Of a DNA stretch of 64,000 nt, positions 17,504 to 25,372 are shown piece after piece. The stretch's first letter is position 1; every line of letters begins with the position of its first letter. Where the stretch lies: contig CAKSFM010000004.1 in assembly GCA_934454525.1 (NCBI GenBank), positions 104,654 through 168,653 of the forward strand, in the 5' to 3' direction. This DNA comes from an uncultured Clostridia bacterium (lineage in GTDB: Bacteria; Bacillota; Clostridia; UMGS1883). A program made the translations under genes and the position numbers. The notes beneath the pieces were generated by a model. That model was not told the DNA's origin, did no database searches, and saw only the letters and a list, made by a program, of their open reading frames with translations.

Positions 17504-17852
17504 TTTTAATCACCTCGGTTTTAATATTTACGAGTTTTCCGCCGATTTCATCGGCATTTATCAGAACTGCGTCAAAGCGCAGCGGTTCATCAAAAAGTTT
17601 ATTTTGCTGCGCATAAAGCTCCGCTGTTTTCATAATTTTCCGCCGTTTCCGAAAATCAATTGTTTCAGCCGGGGCGGCAAGGCTGTTTGTCTTTCTCAAA
17701 CGAACCTCAACAAAACAAATATATTCCCCGTCGCGCGCAATTATATCTATTTCTCCGCTTCTTGCGTAAAAATTCCGCTCAATAATTTTATATTTCATCT
17801 TTTTCAGCACACGCACAGCTTCATCTTCGCCGAGGTTTCCGCGGCTGCGCAT
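17478..17852 (-). CDS. YraN/UPF0102 family nuclease-fold protein
   Basis: A short PD-(D/E)XK-fold protein. GNLGEDEAVRVLKKM, ERNFYARSGEIDIIARDG and FVEVRLRK follow the family pattern (the usual VEVK lysine is Arg here). The function is unsettled; homologues sit beside rnhB and the dprA/topA region in many bacteria. The ATG at 17852 matches where relatives begin and lies 7 bp after the rnhB stop; a GTG at 17900 would add 16 residues overlapping rnhB. I prefer the ATG, but its ribosome site is weak. Confidence 0.85.
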   Translation of the reverse strand: MRSRGNLGEDEAVRVLKKMKYKIIERNFYARSGEIDIIARDGEYICFVEVRLRKTNSLAAPAETIDFRKRRKIMKTAELYAQQNKLFDEPLRFDAVLINADEIGGKLVNIKTEVIKNAFEAESF

Positions 17853-17859
17853 TGCACCG

Positions 17860-18483
17860 TCAGACAAATTTTTTGATAAATGTTTTCCGATGAATTTCAC
17901 AGGCGCCGTGCTCCTTTAATGCTGCGATATGTACTTTTGTTCCGTATCCCTTGTGCTTTGCAAAGCCGTATTCGGGATATTTTCCGTCAAGCTCAATCAT
18001 TTTCCTGTCACGCGATACCTTTGCAAGTATTGAAGCGGCGGCAATGCTTGCGCTTTTTGCATCACCCTTTATAACGCACTCATGCGGAAAAGCGCAGTTT
18101 GTGATGCAGTCGCCGTCCACAATGACATATTCAGGCGGCACGGAGAGTGCGGAAAGTGCACGGTTCATTGCCAGATAAGTTGCATTTCTAATGTTTATTT
18201 CATCGATCTCCGCAACGCTTGCCGTTGCCACAGCATACGAAACCGCACATCCGCATATTTCGTCATACAGCTTTTCGCGCTTTTTTTCCTTAAGTTTTTT
18301 TGAATCGTTCAATCCCTCTATGCAGATACCGCGCGGCAGAATAACAGCCGCGGCGTACACATCGCCGGCAAGCGGACCGCGCCCTGCTTCATCAACTCCG
18401 GCAATTGTTCCGAAGCCGTGTTCGAACAATCCGTTTTCAATCGTCCACATCTCATTCAGACGCACAATTTCATTTTCTTTCAT
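17860..18483 (-). CDS. rnhB: Ribonuclease HII
   Basis: Removes RNA from RNA-DNA hybrids and single ribonucleotides in DNA. AGVDEAGRGPLAGDVYAAAV carries the first catalytic acids, VDGD the middle one, and AKVSRDRKM the conserved basic segment. The length of 207 aa is normal. GGAGAAATAAG precedes the ATG. It lies 14 bp after ylqF in the conserved lepB-ylqF-rnhB-yraN order. Confidence 0.96.
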   Translation of the reverse strand: MKENEIVRLNEMWTIENGLFEHGFGTIAGVDEAGRGPLAGDVYAAAVILPRGICIEGLNDSKKLKEKKREKLYDEICGCAVSYAVATASVAEIDEINIRNATYLAMNRALSALSVPPEYVIVDGDCITNCAFPHECVIKGDAKSASIAAASILAKVSRDRKMIELDGKYPEYGFAKHKGYGTKVHIAALKEHGACEIHRKTFIKKFV

Positions 18484-18497
18484 CTTATTTCTCCGTT

Positions 18498-19349
18498 TTA
18501 AAACGCTTTTTCAAGCGTGATTCTGCCAAGCTTTCCTCCGCGGAATTCATCAAGCACAACGCTTGCCCCGCGCAGAGTGTCAGCCGCGCCGCCCTTGACA
18601 ATAAATCCGCGTTTGCGGCAAATTGCCTCCAGCAGCTCAAAGCCGGTATATTCATCAGCCAGCTCAAGCTTGTATCTTTCCTCAAGCTTGCTTTTATAAT
18701 TTTTTGCAAGGAACTCGCATAAATGCGCGCAAAGCTCTTCCGTATCAAGAATATCGTCCTTGACCGCACCTGTATAAGCAAGGCGCAGCGCTGCTTCCTT
18801 ATCATCAAATTTCGGCCACAATATTCCGGGCGTGTCGAGAAATTCCATTCCGTTTTTGAGCGTTATCCACTGTTTTCCGCGCGTCACACCGGGTCTGTCA
18901 CCTTTGACGGCTGCGTTCTTTCCGTAAAGCTTATTAATAAAAGAAGATTTGCCGACATTGGGAATACCGCATACCATTGTGCGGATAGGCTTGTTCACAA
19001 GGCCGCGCGCACGGTCGCGCTCAATTTTTTCTTTCAGCATCTCTCTTATCGCCTCAAGAATTTTCTGCACACCCTTTGCATCATTGCAACACACGCTCAC
19101 CGCCGCCGTTCCCTCGCGTTCGAAACGTTTTATCCATTTCTGTGTTTCGTTCGGGTCGGCAATGTCGCTTTTATTTACAACGACAAGCACCTTTTTTCCG
19201 CCGACAAGCCGCGGCAGTTCGGGATTTCGGCTGCTCTGAGGGCAGCGCGCGTCAACAATTTCAACCGCGCAGTCGCACAGCCTTATATTTTCGGATATAA
19301 GTCTGCGCGTTTTTGCCATATGCCCCGGGAACCACTGTATATCCATCAT
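18498..19349 (-). CDS. ylqF: Ribosome biogenesis GTPase YlqF/RbgA
   Basis: A circularly permuted GTPase required for 50S assembly. IQWFPGHMAKT is the family start, then the G4 motif NKSD precedes the G1 loop GIPNVGKSSFIN and G3 DTPG, the expected permuted order. The C-terminal helical domain ends the 283-aa protein. ATGATG makes residue 1 or 2 possible as the start. It is 12 bp after lepB. Confidence 0.95.
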   Translation of the reverse strand: MMDIQWFPGHMAKTRRLISENIRLCDCAVEIVDARCPQSSRNPELPRLVGGKKVLVVVNKSDIADPNETQKWIKRFEREGTAAVSVCCNDAKGVQKILEAIREMLKEKIERDRARGLVNKPIRTMVCGIPNVGKSSFINKLYGKNAAVKGDRPGVTRGKQWITLKNGMEFLDTPGILWPKFDDKEAALRLAYTGAVKDDILDTEELCAHLCEFLAKNYKSKLEERYKLELADEYTGFELLEAICRKRGFIVKGGAADTLRGASVVLDEFRGGKLGRITLEKAF

Positions 19350-19361
19350 TTCACCATTTTC

Positions 19362-19973
19362 TTATTTTCTGTTAAAAATACTCATGTTGTTAAAAGGCCA
19401 GAAGCGCCATACCGCTCTGCCGACAACCCGGCTTTTCTCAACCGGACCTATAACGCGCCCGTCAGTGCTGTGATTTCTGTTGTCACCCATCACAAATATG
19501 CTGCCCTCCGGAACGTCAACCTCGGGTAATGTTGTCTGCGGCATCATTTCTTCACCGAGATATGTTTCATCAAGCTTTTCTCCGTCAACATAAACGGAAT
19601 TTGAAGCGTAATCAATTTCAACGTGCTGCCCGCCGAGCGCAATAACTCTCTTAACCCAGTAAATATTCTTAGGATAACCCGGAGGATTAAAAATTATTAT
19701 ATCGCCCTGCTTCGGCTCATATCCTAGGCGCCAGACAATCATTCTGTCGTTATTCTGAAGCGTCGGCTCCATCGACTCACCGTCCACGCGCACAACCGTG
19801 AAAATAAAACTGCGGATAACAAGCGCCAGCACAACGGCGATGACAATTGCCTGAATCCACTCAAATATTTCTTTCCTTGCGCCGTTTCTTTTTGCGGCTT
19901 TCACAATCTTTTCCATTGTTTCGGTGTCATATGCCTTTGTTTCAATAGGGCCGCCGTTATTTTCTTCGTTCAT
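19362..19973 (-). CDS. lepB: Signal peptidase I
   Basis: A membrane serine protease that cleaves signal peptides. One membrane segment (about 38-62) precedes the catalytic Ser67 in GESMEPTL and Lys108 in WVKRVIALGG; GDNRNHSTDGR is the conserved box E. A 35-residue cytoplasmic extension rich in charge precedes the membrane helix. AAAGGACGG precedes the ATG. The many signal-peptide proteins in this window are its expected substrates. It follows rplS across a terminator. Confidence 0.95.
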   Translation of the reverse strand: MNEENNGGPIETKAYDTETMEKIVKAAKRNGARKEIFEWIQAIVIAVVLALVIRSFIFTVVRVDGESMEPTLQNNDRMIVWRLGYEPKQGDIIIFNPPGYPKNIYWVKRVIALGGQHVEIDYASNSVYVDGEKLDETYLGEEMMPQTTLPEVDVPEGSIFVMGDNRNHSTDGRVIGPVEKSRVVGRAVWRFWPFNNMSIFNRK

Positions 19974-19995
19974 TTTACTTCCGTCCTTTCCGCAA

Positions 19996-20030
19996 ATAAA
20001 AAGGGGAAACTGCCTGCGTGACAGCTTCCC
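19996..20030 (-). terminator. Intrinsic terminator after rplS
   Basis: On the minus strand GGGAAGCTG pairs with CAGTTTCCC (9 bp with a G-T pair), followed by CTTTTTATTT. It sits 10 nt after the rplS stop. Confidence 0.85.
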
Positions 20031-20039
20031 TTCTTACGA

Positions 20040-20381
20040 CTACAGTCTTTCCTTAACTTTTGCTGCTTTGCCGACTCTGTCACGCAGATAATACAGCTTT
20101 GCACGTCTGACCTTACCGTGTCTTACAACCTCGATATGATCCAGACTCGGCGAGTTAACGGGGAACGTTCTTTCAACCCCAACGCCGTACGAAAGACGCC
20201 TTACGGTAAACGATTCCTGAATACCGCCGTGTTTTTTGGAAATTACAGTACCCTCAAACATCTGAAGTCTTTCCTTAGAGCCTTCCTTTACCTTTACATA
20301 CAGCTTTACATAATCGCCGATTTCAAGCTTGGGAAGATCCGTTCTGATTTGTTCCTGTGTTATTGCCTTTAAAATATCCAC
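20040..20381 (-). CDS. rplS: 50S ribosomal protein L19
   Basis: DLPKLEIGDYVKLYVKV, FEGTVISKK, GIQESFTVRRLSYGVGVERTF and the basic RRAKLYYLRDRVGKAAK are the L19 signature. The GTG at 20381 is chosen as start: AAAGGAGAG lies 6 nt before it and the product begins MDILKAI as in other L19 proteins. The ATG at 20399 overlaps the ribosome site itself. It is probably a single-gene transcript with its own promoter and terminator. Confidence 0.95.
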   Translation of the reverse strand: MDILKAITQEQIRTDLPKLEIGDYVKLYVKVKEGSKERLQMFEGTVISKKHGGIQESFTVRRLSYGVGVERTFPVNSPSLDHIEVVRHGKVRRAKLYYLRDRVGKAAKVKERL

Positions 20382-20468
20382 CGGAAGCTCTCCTTTCATG
20401 CCCGCATAAATGCGGTATAATACAAGCGTTCGTACGAAAGAAATGCAGCGGACCGCTTTGACTGTAAT

Positions 20469-20497
20469 ACTGTATCACATTTCAGAATGAATTGCAA
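20469..20497 (-). promoter_or_regulatory. Candidate rplS promoter
   Basis: TTGCAA, a 17-bp spacer, TACAGT, about 90 nt upstream of the GTG start. A short GC-rich hairpin (around 20400-20415) sits in the leader. The -10 matches only moderately. Confidence 0.35.
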
Positions 20498-20545
20498 CAG
20501 TTTTTTTATTAATTTATATTTTTTCTGCATTTTTTTAAAAAACCC

Positions 20546-20574
20546 TTGATAATATTTGCCATTCATGATAAAAT
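20546..20574 (+). promoter_or_regulatory. Promoter of the APC permease
   Basis: TTGATA, a 17-bp spacer, TAAAAT, 70 bp before the ATG at 20645. It is a good sigma-A match in a 245-bp divergent gap with rplS. Confidence 0.6.
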
Positions 20575-20589
20575 ATAATAAAGTTTTTC

Positions 20590-20623
20590 AAGGCACAGTC
20601 AAAAAAAATGTGCTTATTTTTTT
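20590..20623 (+). terminator. Possible leader attenuator hairpin before the permease
   Basis: GGCACA pairs with TGTGCT over an 11-nt loop and is followed by TTATTTTTTT, within the leader between the promoter and the ATG. The stem is short (5-7 bp), so termination would be weak. No aptamer or anti-terminator is apparent. Confidence 0.3.
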
Positions 20624-20644
20624 GGAAAGAGTGGTAACTGTTTA

Positions 20645-22000
20645 ATGAGTGAACTAAAAAAGAAGTATGGTTTGCTGACAGCGATTGCAATGGTTGTCGG
20701 AATCGTTATCGGAAGCGGTGTGTTTTTCAAGGCTGAAACCATACATAAGACAACCGGCGGAGATATGAAGCTCGGTATTATGGCATGGATAATCGGCGGA
20801 ATCATAATGCTTGCATGTGCCATCACGTTTTCAATCATGGCGGGCAAATACGAAAAGGTGAACGGAATTGTCGACTATGCGGAAGCAACAGTCGGCAGCA
20901 AGTATGCATATTATATCGGATGGTTTATGACAACCGTTCTTTATCCCACGCTGACATCGGCATTGGCATGGCTCAGCGCAAGGTACACAATGGTGCTTTT
21001 CGGGTCTAAGGAAATCACCGGCGGCACCTGCATGACGCTTGCCTGTTTTTACCTTATTGCAAGCTATGCGGTCAATGCGCTTTCCCCTGTAGTTGCCGGC
21101 AAGGTTCAGGTTTCGGCAACTGTTATAAAACTTATTCCCTTGCTTTTAATGGCAGTTGTCGGAACAATTGCCGGCACGTCAAACGGTCTTATTGTTCAAA
21201 ACTTTTCGTCAGCCGTTAAACCTATCGCAAATTCCGGACAAGCACTTTTCACAGCAGTTGTTGCAAGCGCTTTCGCATATGAGGGTTGGATTGTTGCAAC
21301 AAGCATAAATGCCGAGCTGAAAAACGCAAAGCGCAATCTTCCGATAGCGCTCACGGTCGGTTCGCTTGTCATAATTTCGGTATATGTTTTCTATTATATC
21401 GGACTTGCCGGCGCAGTTAAAACAAAGACACTGATGGATCTCGGACCTGTCGGGGTTCAGATGGCGTTTAACGGAATTTTCGGAAAAACAATCGGCGCGG
21501 CTCTCATGGCATTTATTGTTGTATCATGTCTCGGTACGCTTAACGGTCTTATGCTCGGCTGCACACGCGGAATGTACTCGATAGCTGTTCGCCGCCGCGG
21601 GCCTGCTCCTCATATTTTTGCGCAGGTTGATAAGGTGACGAATATGCCGACATCGTCCTCCGTTGTCGGACTGTTGATTTGCTCAATGTGGCTGTTCTAT
21701 TTCTACGGCGCTAATCTTCTCGAAACACCGATCTTCGGAGTTTTCTGCTTTGACAGCTCTGAGCTTCCGATTGTAACACTGTATGCGCTTTACATTCCGA
21801 TTTTTGTAAAGTTTATCTTTGCGGCAAAGGGAGAAAACCCGTTCAGGCATATAGTTATGCCGCTGATTGCATGCCTTTCATCGGCATTCATGGTATTTGC
21901 CGCATGCTATGCACACGGAAAGGCTGTTATATACTACCTTATCGTATTTGCGGTTATTATGTTTATCGGAGCACTTTTCTCCAAAGAGAAAGACATATAA
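20645..22000 (+). CDS. APC-superfamily amino acid permease
   Basis: 451 residues with about 12 hydrophobic helices. The first carries the substrate-binding GIVIGSGVFFK element typical of APC permeases; SAFAYEGWIVATS in the sixth segment matches the second unwound helix. The fold imports or exchanges amino acids at the membrane; the specific substrate cannot be told from sequence. It is monocistronic on the plus strand, with its own promoter and a palindromic terminator. It is one of the few plus-strand genes between 7 and 62 kb. Confidence 0.9.
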   Translation: MSELKKKYGLLTAIAMVVGIVIGSGVFFKAETIHKTTGGDMKLGIMAWIIGGIIMLACAITFSIMAGKYEKVNGIVDYAEATVGSKYAYYIGWFMTTVLYPTLTSALAWLSARYTMVLFGSKEITGGTCMTLACFYLIASYAVNALSPVVAGKVQVSATVIKLIPLLLMAVVGTIAGTSNGLIVQNFSSAVKPIANSGQALFTAVVASAFAYEGWIVATSINAELKNAKRNLPIALTVGSLVIISVYVFYYIGLAGAVKTKTLMDLGPVGVQMAFNGIFGKTIGAALMAFIVVSCLGTLNGLMLGCTRGMYSIAVRRRGPAPHIFAQVDKVTNMPTSSSVVGLLICSMWLFYFYGANLLETPIFGVFCFDSSELPIVTLYALYIPIFVKFIFAAKGENPFRHIVMPLIACLSSAFMVFAACYAHGKAVIYYLIVFAVIMFIGALFSKEKDI

Positions 22001-22015
22001 GATAAGTAAAAAAGG

Positions 22016-22051
22016 GACTGTTTAAAAAGTCAATTGACTTTTTAAACAGTC
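22016..22051 (+). terminator. Perfect palindromic terminator after the permease
   Basis: The arms GACTGTTTAAAAAGTCAA and their exact complement form a 36-nt palindrome without a loop, followed by TTCGCTTTTTC, 15 nt after the stop. Confidence 0.75.
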
Positions 22052-22150
22052 TTCGCTTTTTCAAGGGGATAGGAAAAAAGCTTTGGAATTAACAAACTGA
22101 GCCAAAGCGTTAGCTTTGGGTTACCCGATAGCGTACATAGGTACGCCGAG

Positions 22151-22307
22151 GGCGAAGTTTGTTGATAGCAAGAAAAGAAGTGATTCTTTGAAAAATCAAA
22201 TTTTTGATTTTTTTACCTTTAATAAAAGCGAATTACAATAGCTGTACTGCCTGTAATATCTGCTTTTTCTTCTTTTCTTGCGTTCCGGAGTTTTTTAACA
22301 TCCCCTT
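22151..22307 (+). repeat. Dispersed ~160-bp repeat, copy A
   Basis: It runs from GGCGAAGTTTGTTGATAGC to TTTTTTAACATCCCC. Inside are an inverted pair GCAAGAAAAG/CTTTTCTTGC near the ends and a self-complementary AAAAATCAAATTTTTGATTT block. It is nearly identical to copy C (63841-64000, opposite strand) and matches copy B (44600-44757) at both ends. It ends next to the azlD stop codon. The preceding stretch 22052-22150 holds smaller hairpins (GCGTAC/GTACGC) and no ORF. Confidence 0.85.
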
Positions 22308-22309
22308 TT

Positions 22310-22639
22310 TTACTTAAAAACAAACTGAACCAAAAGCATGTAAAGAATTGTTCCGCCGCCGATTGACAAAAGCATTTGCCTTTTCCAAACGTGCAGACCG
22401 ATTACCGCCGCAACGGAGATAAGCTCCGGCAACCCATGAGAACCCGTGAAAATGCTCACGTTTTTCAGGCAATATATGACAAGCATCCCGAATACCGCGG
22501 ACGGCAGCACCTTTCCGAGGTATTGAATATACTTCGGCGTGGGTTTGTCCGCCGGGAACATAATAAAGGGCAGAAATCTTGTCAGCATTGTTCCGAGCAC
22601 AACCAACGCAACAGTAATTATTTTTTGCGATAAGCTCAT
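22310..22639 (-). CDS. azlD: AzlD, small subunit of branched-chain amino acid exporter
   Basis: 109 residues with about three to four hydrophobic helices. The pattern TMLTRFLPFIMFP near the start and the mid-helix YLGKVLPSAVFGMLVIYCL are typical of AzlD. It partners AzlC in branched-chain amino acid (or azaleucine) efflux. Its start overlaps the azlC stop by 4 bp, so the two are translationally coupled. Its stop codon abuts repeat copy A. Confidence 0.92.
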   Translation of the reverse strand: MSLSQKIITVALVVLGTMLTRFLPFIMFPADKPTPKYIQYLGKVLPSAVFGMLVIYCLKNVSIFTGSHGLPELISVAAVIGLHVWKRQMLLSIGGGTILYMLLVQFVFK

Positions 22640-23340
22640 TTTGCCGCACCGCCTTTTTCTGCTTTCGGGCGCAGAACCGTCAGAACTCCGAGGATTGCAA
22701 GCATTGACGGAATGATAAAATTATCCGCCCCGAAAATCAGCAGGCACAGAAGCGACACGCCAAGTCCGAACAATGCGCTTGTATGCTTCTCCTCTTTCAG
22801 CCACTGCTCCATGAATATAACAACGAACATCGCCGTCATCACAAAATCCAGTCCCTTTGTGTTAAAATGAATAACAGAGCCGAGCACACCGCCGAGCGTT
22901 GACCCCGAAACCCAGTAAATCTGATTCAGCAGCGTCACGAAAAACATAAACCACCCTTTGTCGATACCCTGCGGAATATCCGCCGAGCAGTTTATTGAGA
23001 AGCTTTCATCGCACATTCCGAAAATCAGATACGGTTTTTTTCTTCCGGTGTTTTTGAATTTATCAAGCATGGAAATGCCGTAAAACAAATGCCGCGCGTT
23101 AATCATAAGCGTCATTGCAAATGCCTGCAGCGGATTGAACGCTCCCAAAAGCATACTCACCGTGACAAACTCCATCGAACCGGCAAAAATCGTCATGCTC
23201 ATAAGCATCGGATACCAAAAGCTGAATCCCGACACATTCATGTAAATGCCGTAAGTCATTCCCAAAAACCAAAATCCCGCAAAAATCGGTATTGTGTACG
23301 GAAATGCACATTTAAAAGCCGACTTGATTTTTCCGTTCAT
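22636..23340 (-). CDS. azlC: AzlC, large subunit of branched-chain amino acid exporter
   Basis: A 234-residue membrane protein with the AzlC pattern: FKCAFPYTIPIFAGFWFLG, then TIFAGSMEFV, LMINARHLFYG, and FGMCDESFS. AGGGTGAAG precedes the ATG. It forms an operon with azlD and works with it at the cytoplasmic membrane to export branched-chain amino acids. No leader or riboswitch is evident in the 80 bp upstream. Confidence 0.95.
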   Translation of the reverse strand: MNGKIKSAFKCAFPYTIPIFAGFWFLGMTYGIYMNVSGFSFWYPMLMSMTIFAGSMEFVTVSMLLGAFNPLQAFAMTLMINARHLFYGISMLDKFKNTGRKKPYLIFGMCDESFSINCSADIPQGIDKGWFMFFVTLLNQIYWVSGSTLGGVLGSVIHFNTKGLDFVMTAMFVVIFMEQWLKEEKHTSALFGLGVSLLCLLIFGADNFIIPSMLAILGVLTVLRPKAEKGGAAK

Positions 23341-23423
23341 AAAGTCTTCACCCTGACCCTAATAATTAATTATCAAACATTATAATACCGCGGCGCATGG
23401 TTGTCAAGGCAAATATTCAAAAT

Positions 23424-23467
23424 AAACGTCTGCAGCAAAATGTGATTTCATTTTGCTGCAGACGTTT
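23424..23467. terminator. Strong hairpin ending the cell-shape operon
   Basis: AAACGTCTGCAGCAAAATG pairs with CATTTTGCTGCAGACGTTT (19 bp, 6-nt loop). It lies 8 nt after the minus-strand stop at 23476 and upstream of azlC. Confidence 0.8.
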
Positions 23468-23475
23468 TCATATAC

Positions 23476-23826
23476 TTAATTTTCAGTGATTCCACAGGTT
23501 TTTGCATACATCTTTACTATTTCCAAAAGATTTGCAAGCTGCTCATTCGTCATTTCTTCAATGTATTTATCAAGAATGCTTCCGGCGCTGCGGACAGATA
23601 CTCCGAACAAAATATAATCCGCATCGATATCAAGCGCAGTACAAAGATCTTTCAGTTTTGCAACAGACACACCTGATAGCCCTCTCTCGATATTGCTTAT
23701 CTGCTGAGGATTGCAAATGCCTGCCTTTTCCGATAAAAGCTCCTGCGTCATATGCCTTTTAAGCCGAATCTCTTTTATTCTTCTGCCGATTTCGGCATTA
23801 TCGCTATCAAACTTATTCATTGGCAT
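23476..23826 (-). CDS. XRE-family regulator (116 aa)
   Basis: Residues about 12-70 form an XRE helix-turn-helix (RIKEIRLKRHMTQELLSEKAG, then NPQQISNIERGLSGVSVAKL). The tail (75-116) is helical and may mediate dimerisation; there is no enzymatic domain. The start is uncertain between ATG at 23826 and at 23820, both with poor ribosome sites, which suggests coupling to mgsA 10 bp upstream. It is the last gene of the rsmF-to-mgsA run. Its target is unknown. Confidence 0.85.
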   Translation of the reverse strand: MPMNKFDSDNAEIGRRIKEIRLKRHMTQELLSEKAGICNPQQISNIERGLSGVSVAKLKDLCTALDIDADYILFGVSVRSAGSILDKYIEEMTNEQLANLLEIVKMYAKTCGITEN

Positions 23827-23836
23827 TTATTCACTT

Positions 23837-24253
23837 TTACAGAATTTTTCCGTGCTTCGGATTAACAATATCGCGCCAGTCAAGGTCACCGCGTTCCAGT
23901 CCGTGAATCAGGACTTCCGCTGTTGCAACATTTGTTGCAAGCGGAATGTTATGAACATCGCACAATCTGAAAAGTGCGCTGACATCCGGCTCATGCGGCT
24001 GTGCTGTGAGCGGATCGCGGAAAAACAGCACAAGATCGATTTCATCATATGCAATATGCGCGCCTATCTGCTGGTCACCGCCCTGCGGTCCGGACAAAAA
24101 GCGCTGCACATCCAGTCCGGTTGCCTCAATGATCAGGCCCCCGGTTGTTCCCGTTGCACAAAGGTTATGTTTTGACAAAATTCCCTTATACGCTATACAA
24201 AACTGAACCATCAGTTCTTTTTTCTTATCATGAGCTATTAACGCTATATTCAT
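23837..24253 (-). CDS. mgsA: Methylglyoxal synthase
   Basis: Converts dihydroxyacetone phosphate to methylglyoxal and phosphate, a bypass that relieves phosphosugar stress. IALIAHDKKKELM opens the Rossmann-like domain; ATGTTGGLI binds phosphate; GPQGGDQQIG and FFRDPLTAQPHEPDV carry the catalytic Asp. The length of 138 aa is standard. AAAGGAGAAAA precedes the ATG. Its place after minCDE is common in Clostridia. Confidence 0.95.
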   Translation of the reverse strand: MNIALIAHDKKKELMVQFCIAYKGILSKHNLCATGTTGGLIIEATGLDVQRFLSGPQGGDQQIGAHIAYDEIDLVLFFRDPLTAQPHEPDVSALFRLCDVHNIPLATNVATAEVLIHGLERGDLDWRDIVNPKHGKIL

Positions 24254-24269
24254 AAATTTTCTCCTTTGA

Positions 24270-24521
24270 TTACTGGGTTGTTTTCAGCCGTATTTTTGCC
24301 GCCAAAAGACATTCTCCGCCCGAAGCTCTCGTTACGGAAATATTTCCGGCTGCTTCATTATCGGGCGTATATTTGCTTAAGACCGCCGCAACTTCCTTTT
24401 TTATCTTCTCAATTGTTTTTCCCTGGGATACATTAACCCGGTCATTGCTGATGACTGCACTGAGCCGCCTTTTTGCCGCAAGCTTTGACGGCTGCCTTAC
24501 GTTCAGAAAGAAAAATTTCAT
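24270..24521 (-). CDS. minE: Cell division topological specificity factor MinE
   Basis: 83 residues. A short amphipathic N-terminus (KFFFLNVR) is followed by SKLAAKRRLSAVISNDRV, the conserved MinD-contacting region, and the C-terminal dimerisation half (IEKIKKEVAAVLSKY). It stimulates MinD ATPase and drives pole-to-pole or wave patterning. The start overlaps minD by 4 bp (ATGA). The presence of MinE is a Clostridia-type trait; Bacillus uses DivIVA/MinJ. Confidence 0.9.
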   Translation of the reverse strand: MKFFFLNVRQPSKLAAKRRLSAVISNDRVNVSQGKTIEKIKKEVAAVLSKYTPDNEAAGNISVTRASGGECLLAAKIRLKTTQ

Positions 24522-25312
24522 GACCGCACCCCTATCCTTTTTCCGAAAAGCTTCTGAAGAAACGACTGCTTCATGTTCATCAGCTCAACTTTATTTCCGT
24601 TAAGCCTTGACGCAATGTTTCTGTATGCCTGTCCTGCACGGGAGCGCGTGTCCGCAGCAACAAATTCGCCCTTATTTGCGGCAATTATTATATCTTCATC
24701 ATCCGGGATAACACCGAGAAGGTCAATTGCCAGAATATCAAGCATGTCCTCAATTCCGAGCATGCTTCCGCTTTCCACCATTTTCGGGCGCACTTTATTG
24801 ACAACAAGGCGAATATCCCTGATTTCATGCTTTTCCAAAAGTCCGATAATTCTGTCCGCATCGCGCACACTTGAAACTTCCGGCATGGCAACCACTATTG
24901 CTTTTTTTGCAGCGGCAACCGCATTTTCAAACCCCTGTTCAATTCCTGCCGGGCAATCAATGAGTATGTAATCAAAACTGCCGTCAATCTGTTTTATAAG
25001 GTGCTTCATCTGTGTGGTTGTCACAGAGCTTTTATCGCGCGACTGCGCCGCCGGCATTAAAAACAAATTGTCAAAACGCTTGTCCCTGACGAGCGCCTTA
25101 AAATATTCGCATCGGTTTTCAACAACATCCACAAGATCGTATACTATTCTGTTCTCCAGCCCCATAATGACATCAAGATTTCTCAGTCCTATATCAGTAT
25201 CTATCATAAGAACCTTTTTTCCTGCCATTGCAAGCGCCGCCCCGATATTTGCTGTTGTTGTTGTTTTTCCGACGCCGCCCTTGCCGCTTGTAATAACTAT
25301 AACCTCACTCAT
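24518..25312 (-). CDS. minD: Septum site-determining ATPase MinD
   Basis: A deviant Walker A ATPase (GKGGVGKTTTTANIG) with DTDIGLRNLD and LIDCPAGIEQGF. The C-terminal amphipathic membrane-targeting helix is present (MKQSFLQKLFGKR). It recruits MinC to the membrane to block polar FtsZ rings and is displaced by MinE. GAGGTGAGAATGA precedes the ATG. It lies 60 bp after minC and overlaps minE. Confidence 0.97.
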   Translation of the reverse strand: MSEVIVITSGKGGVGKTTTTANIGAALAMAGKKVLMIDTDIGLRNLDVIMGLENRIVYDLVDVVENRCEYFKALVRDKRFDNLFLMPAAQSRDKSSVTTTQMKHLIKQIDGSFDYILIDCPAGIEQGFENAVAAAKKAIVVAMPEVSSVRDADRIIGLLEKHEIRDIRLVVNKVRPKMVESGSMLGIEDMLDILAIDLLGVIPDDEDIIIAANKGEFVAADTRSRAGQAYRNIASRLNGNKVELMNMKQSFLQKLFGKRIGVRS

Positions 25313-25372
25313 TCATTCTCACCTCATGGGAATAATTGTATCACACAATTTGCCAATAGTCCATACCGATTT

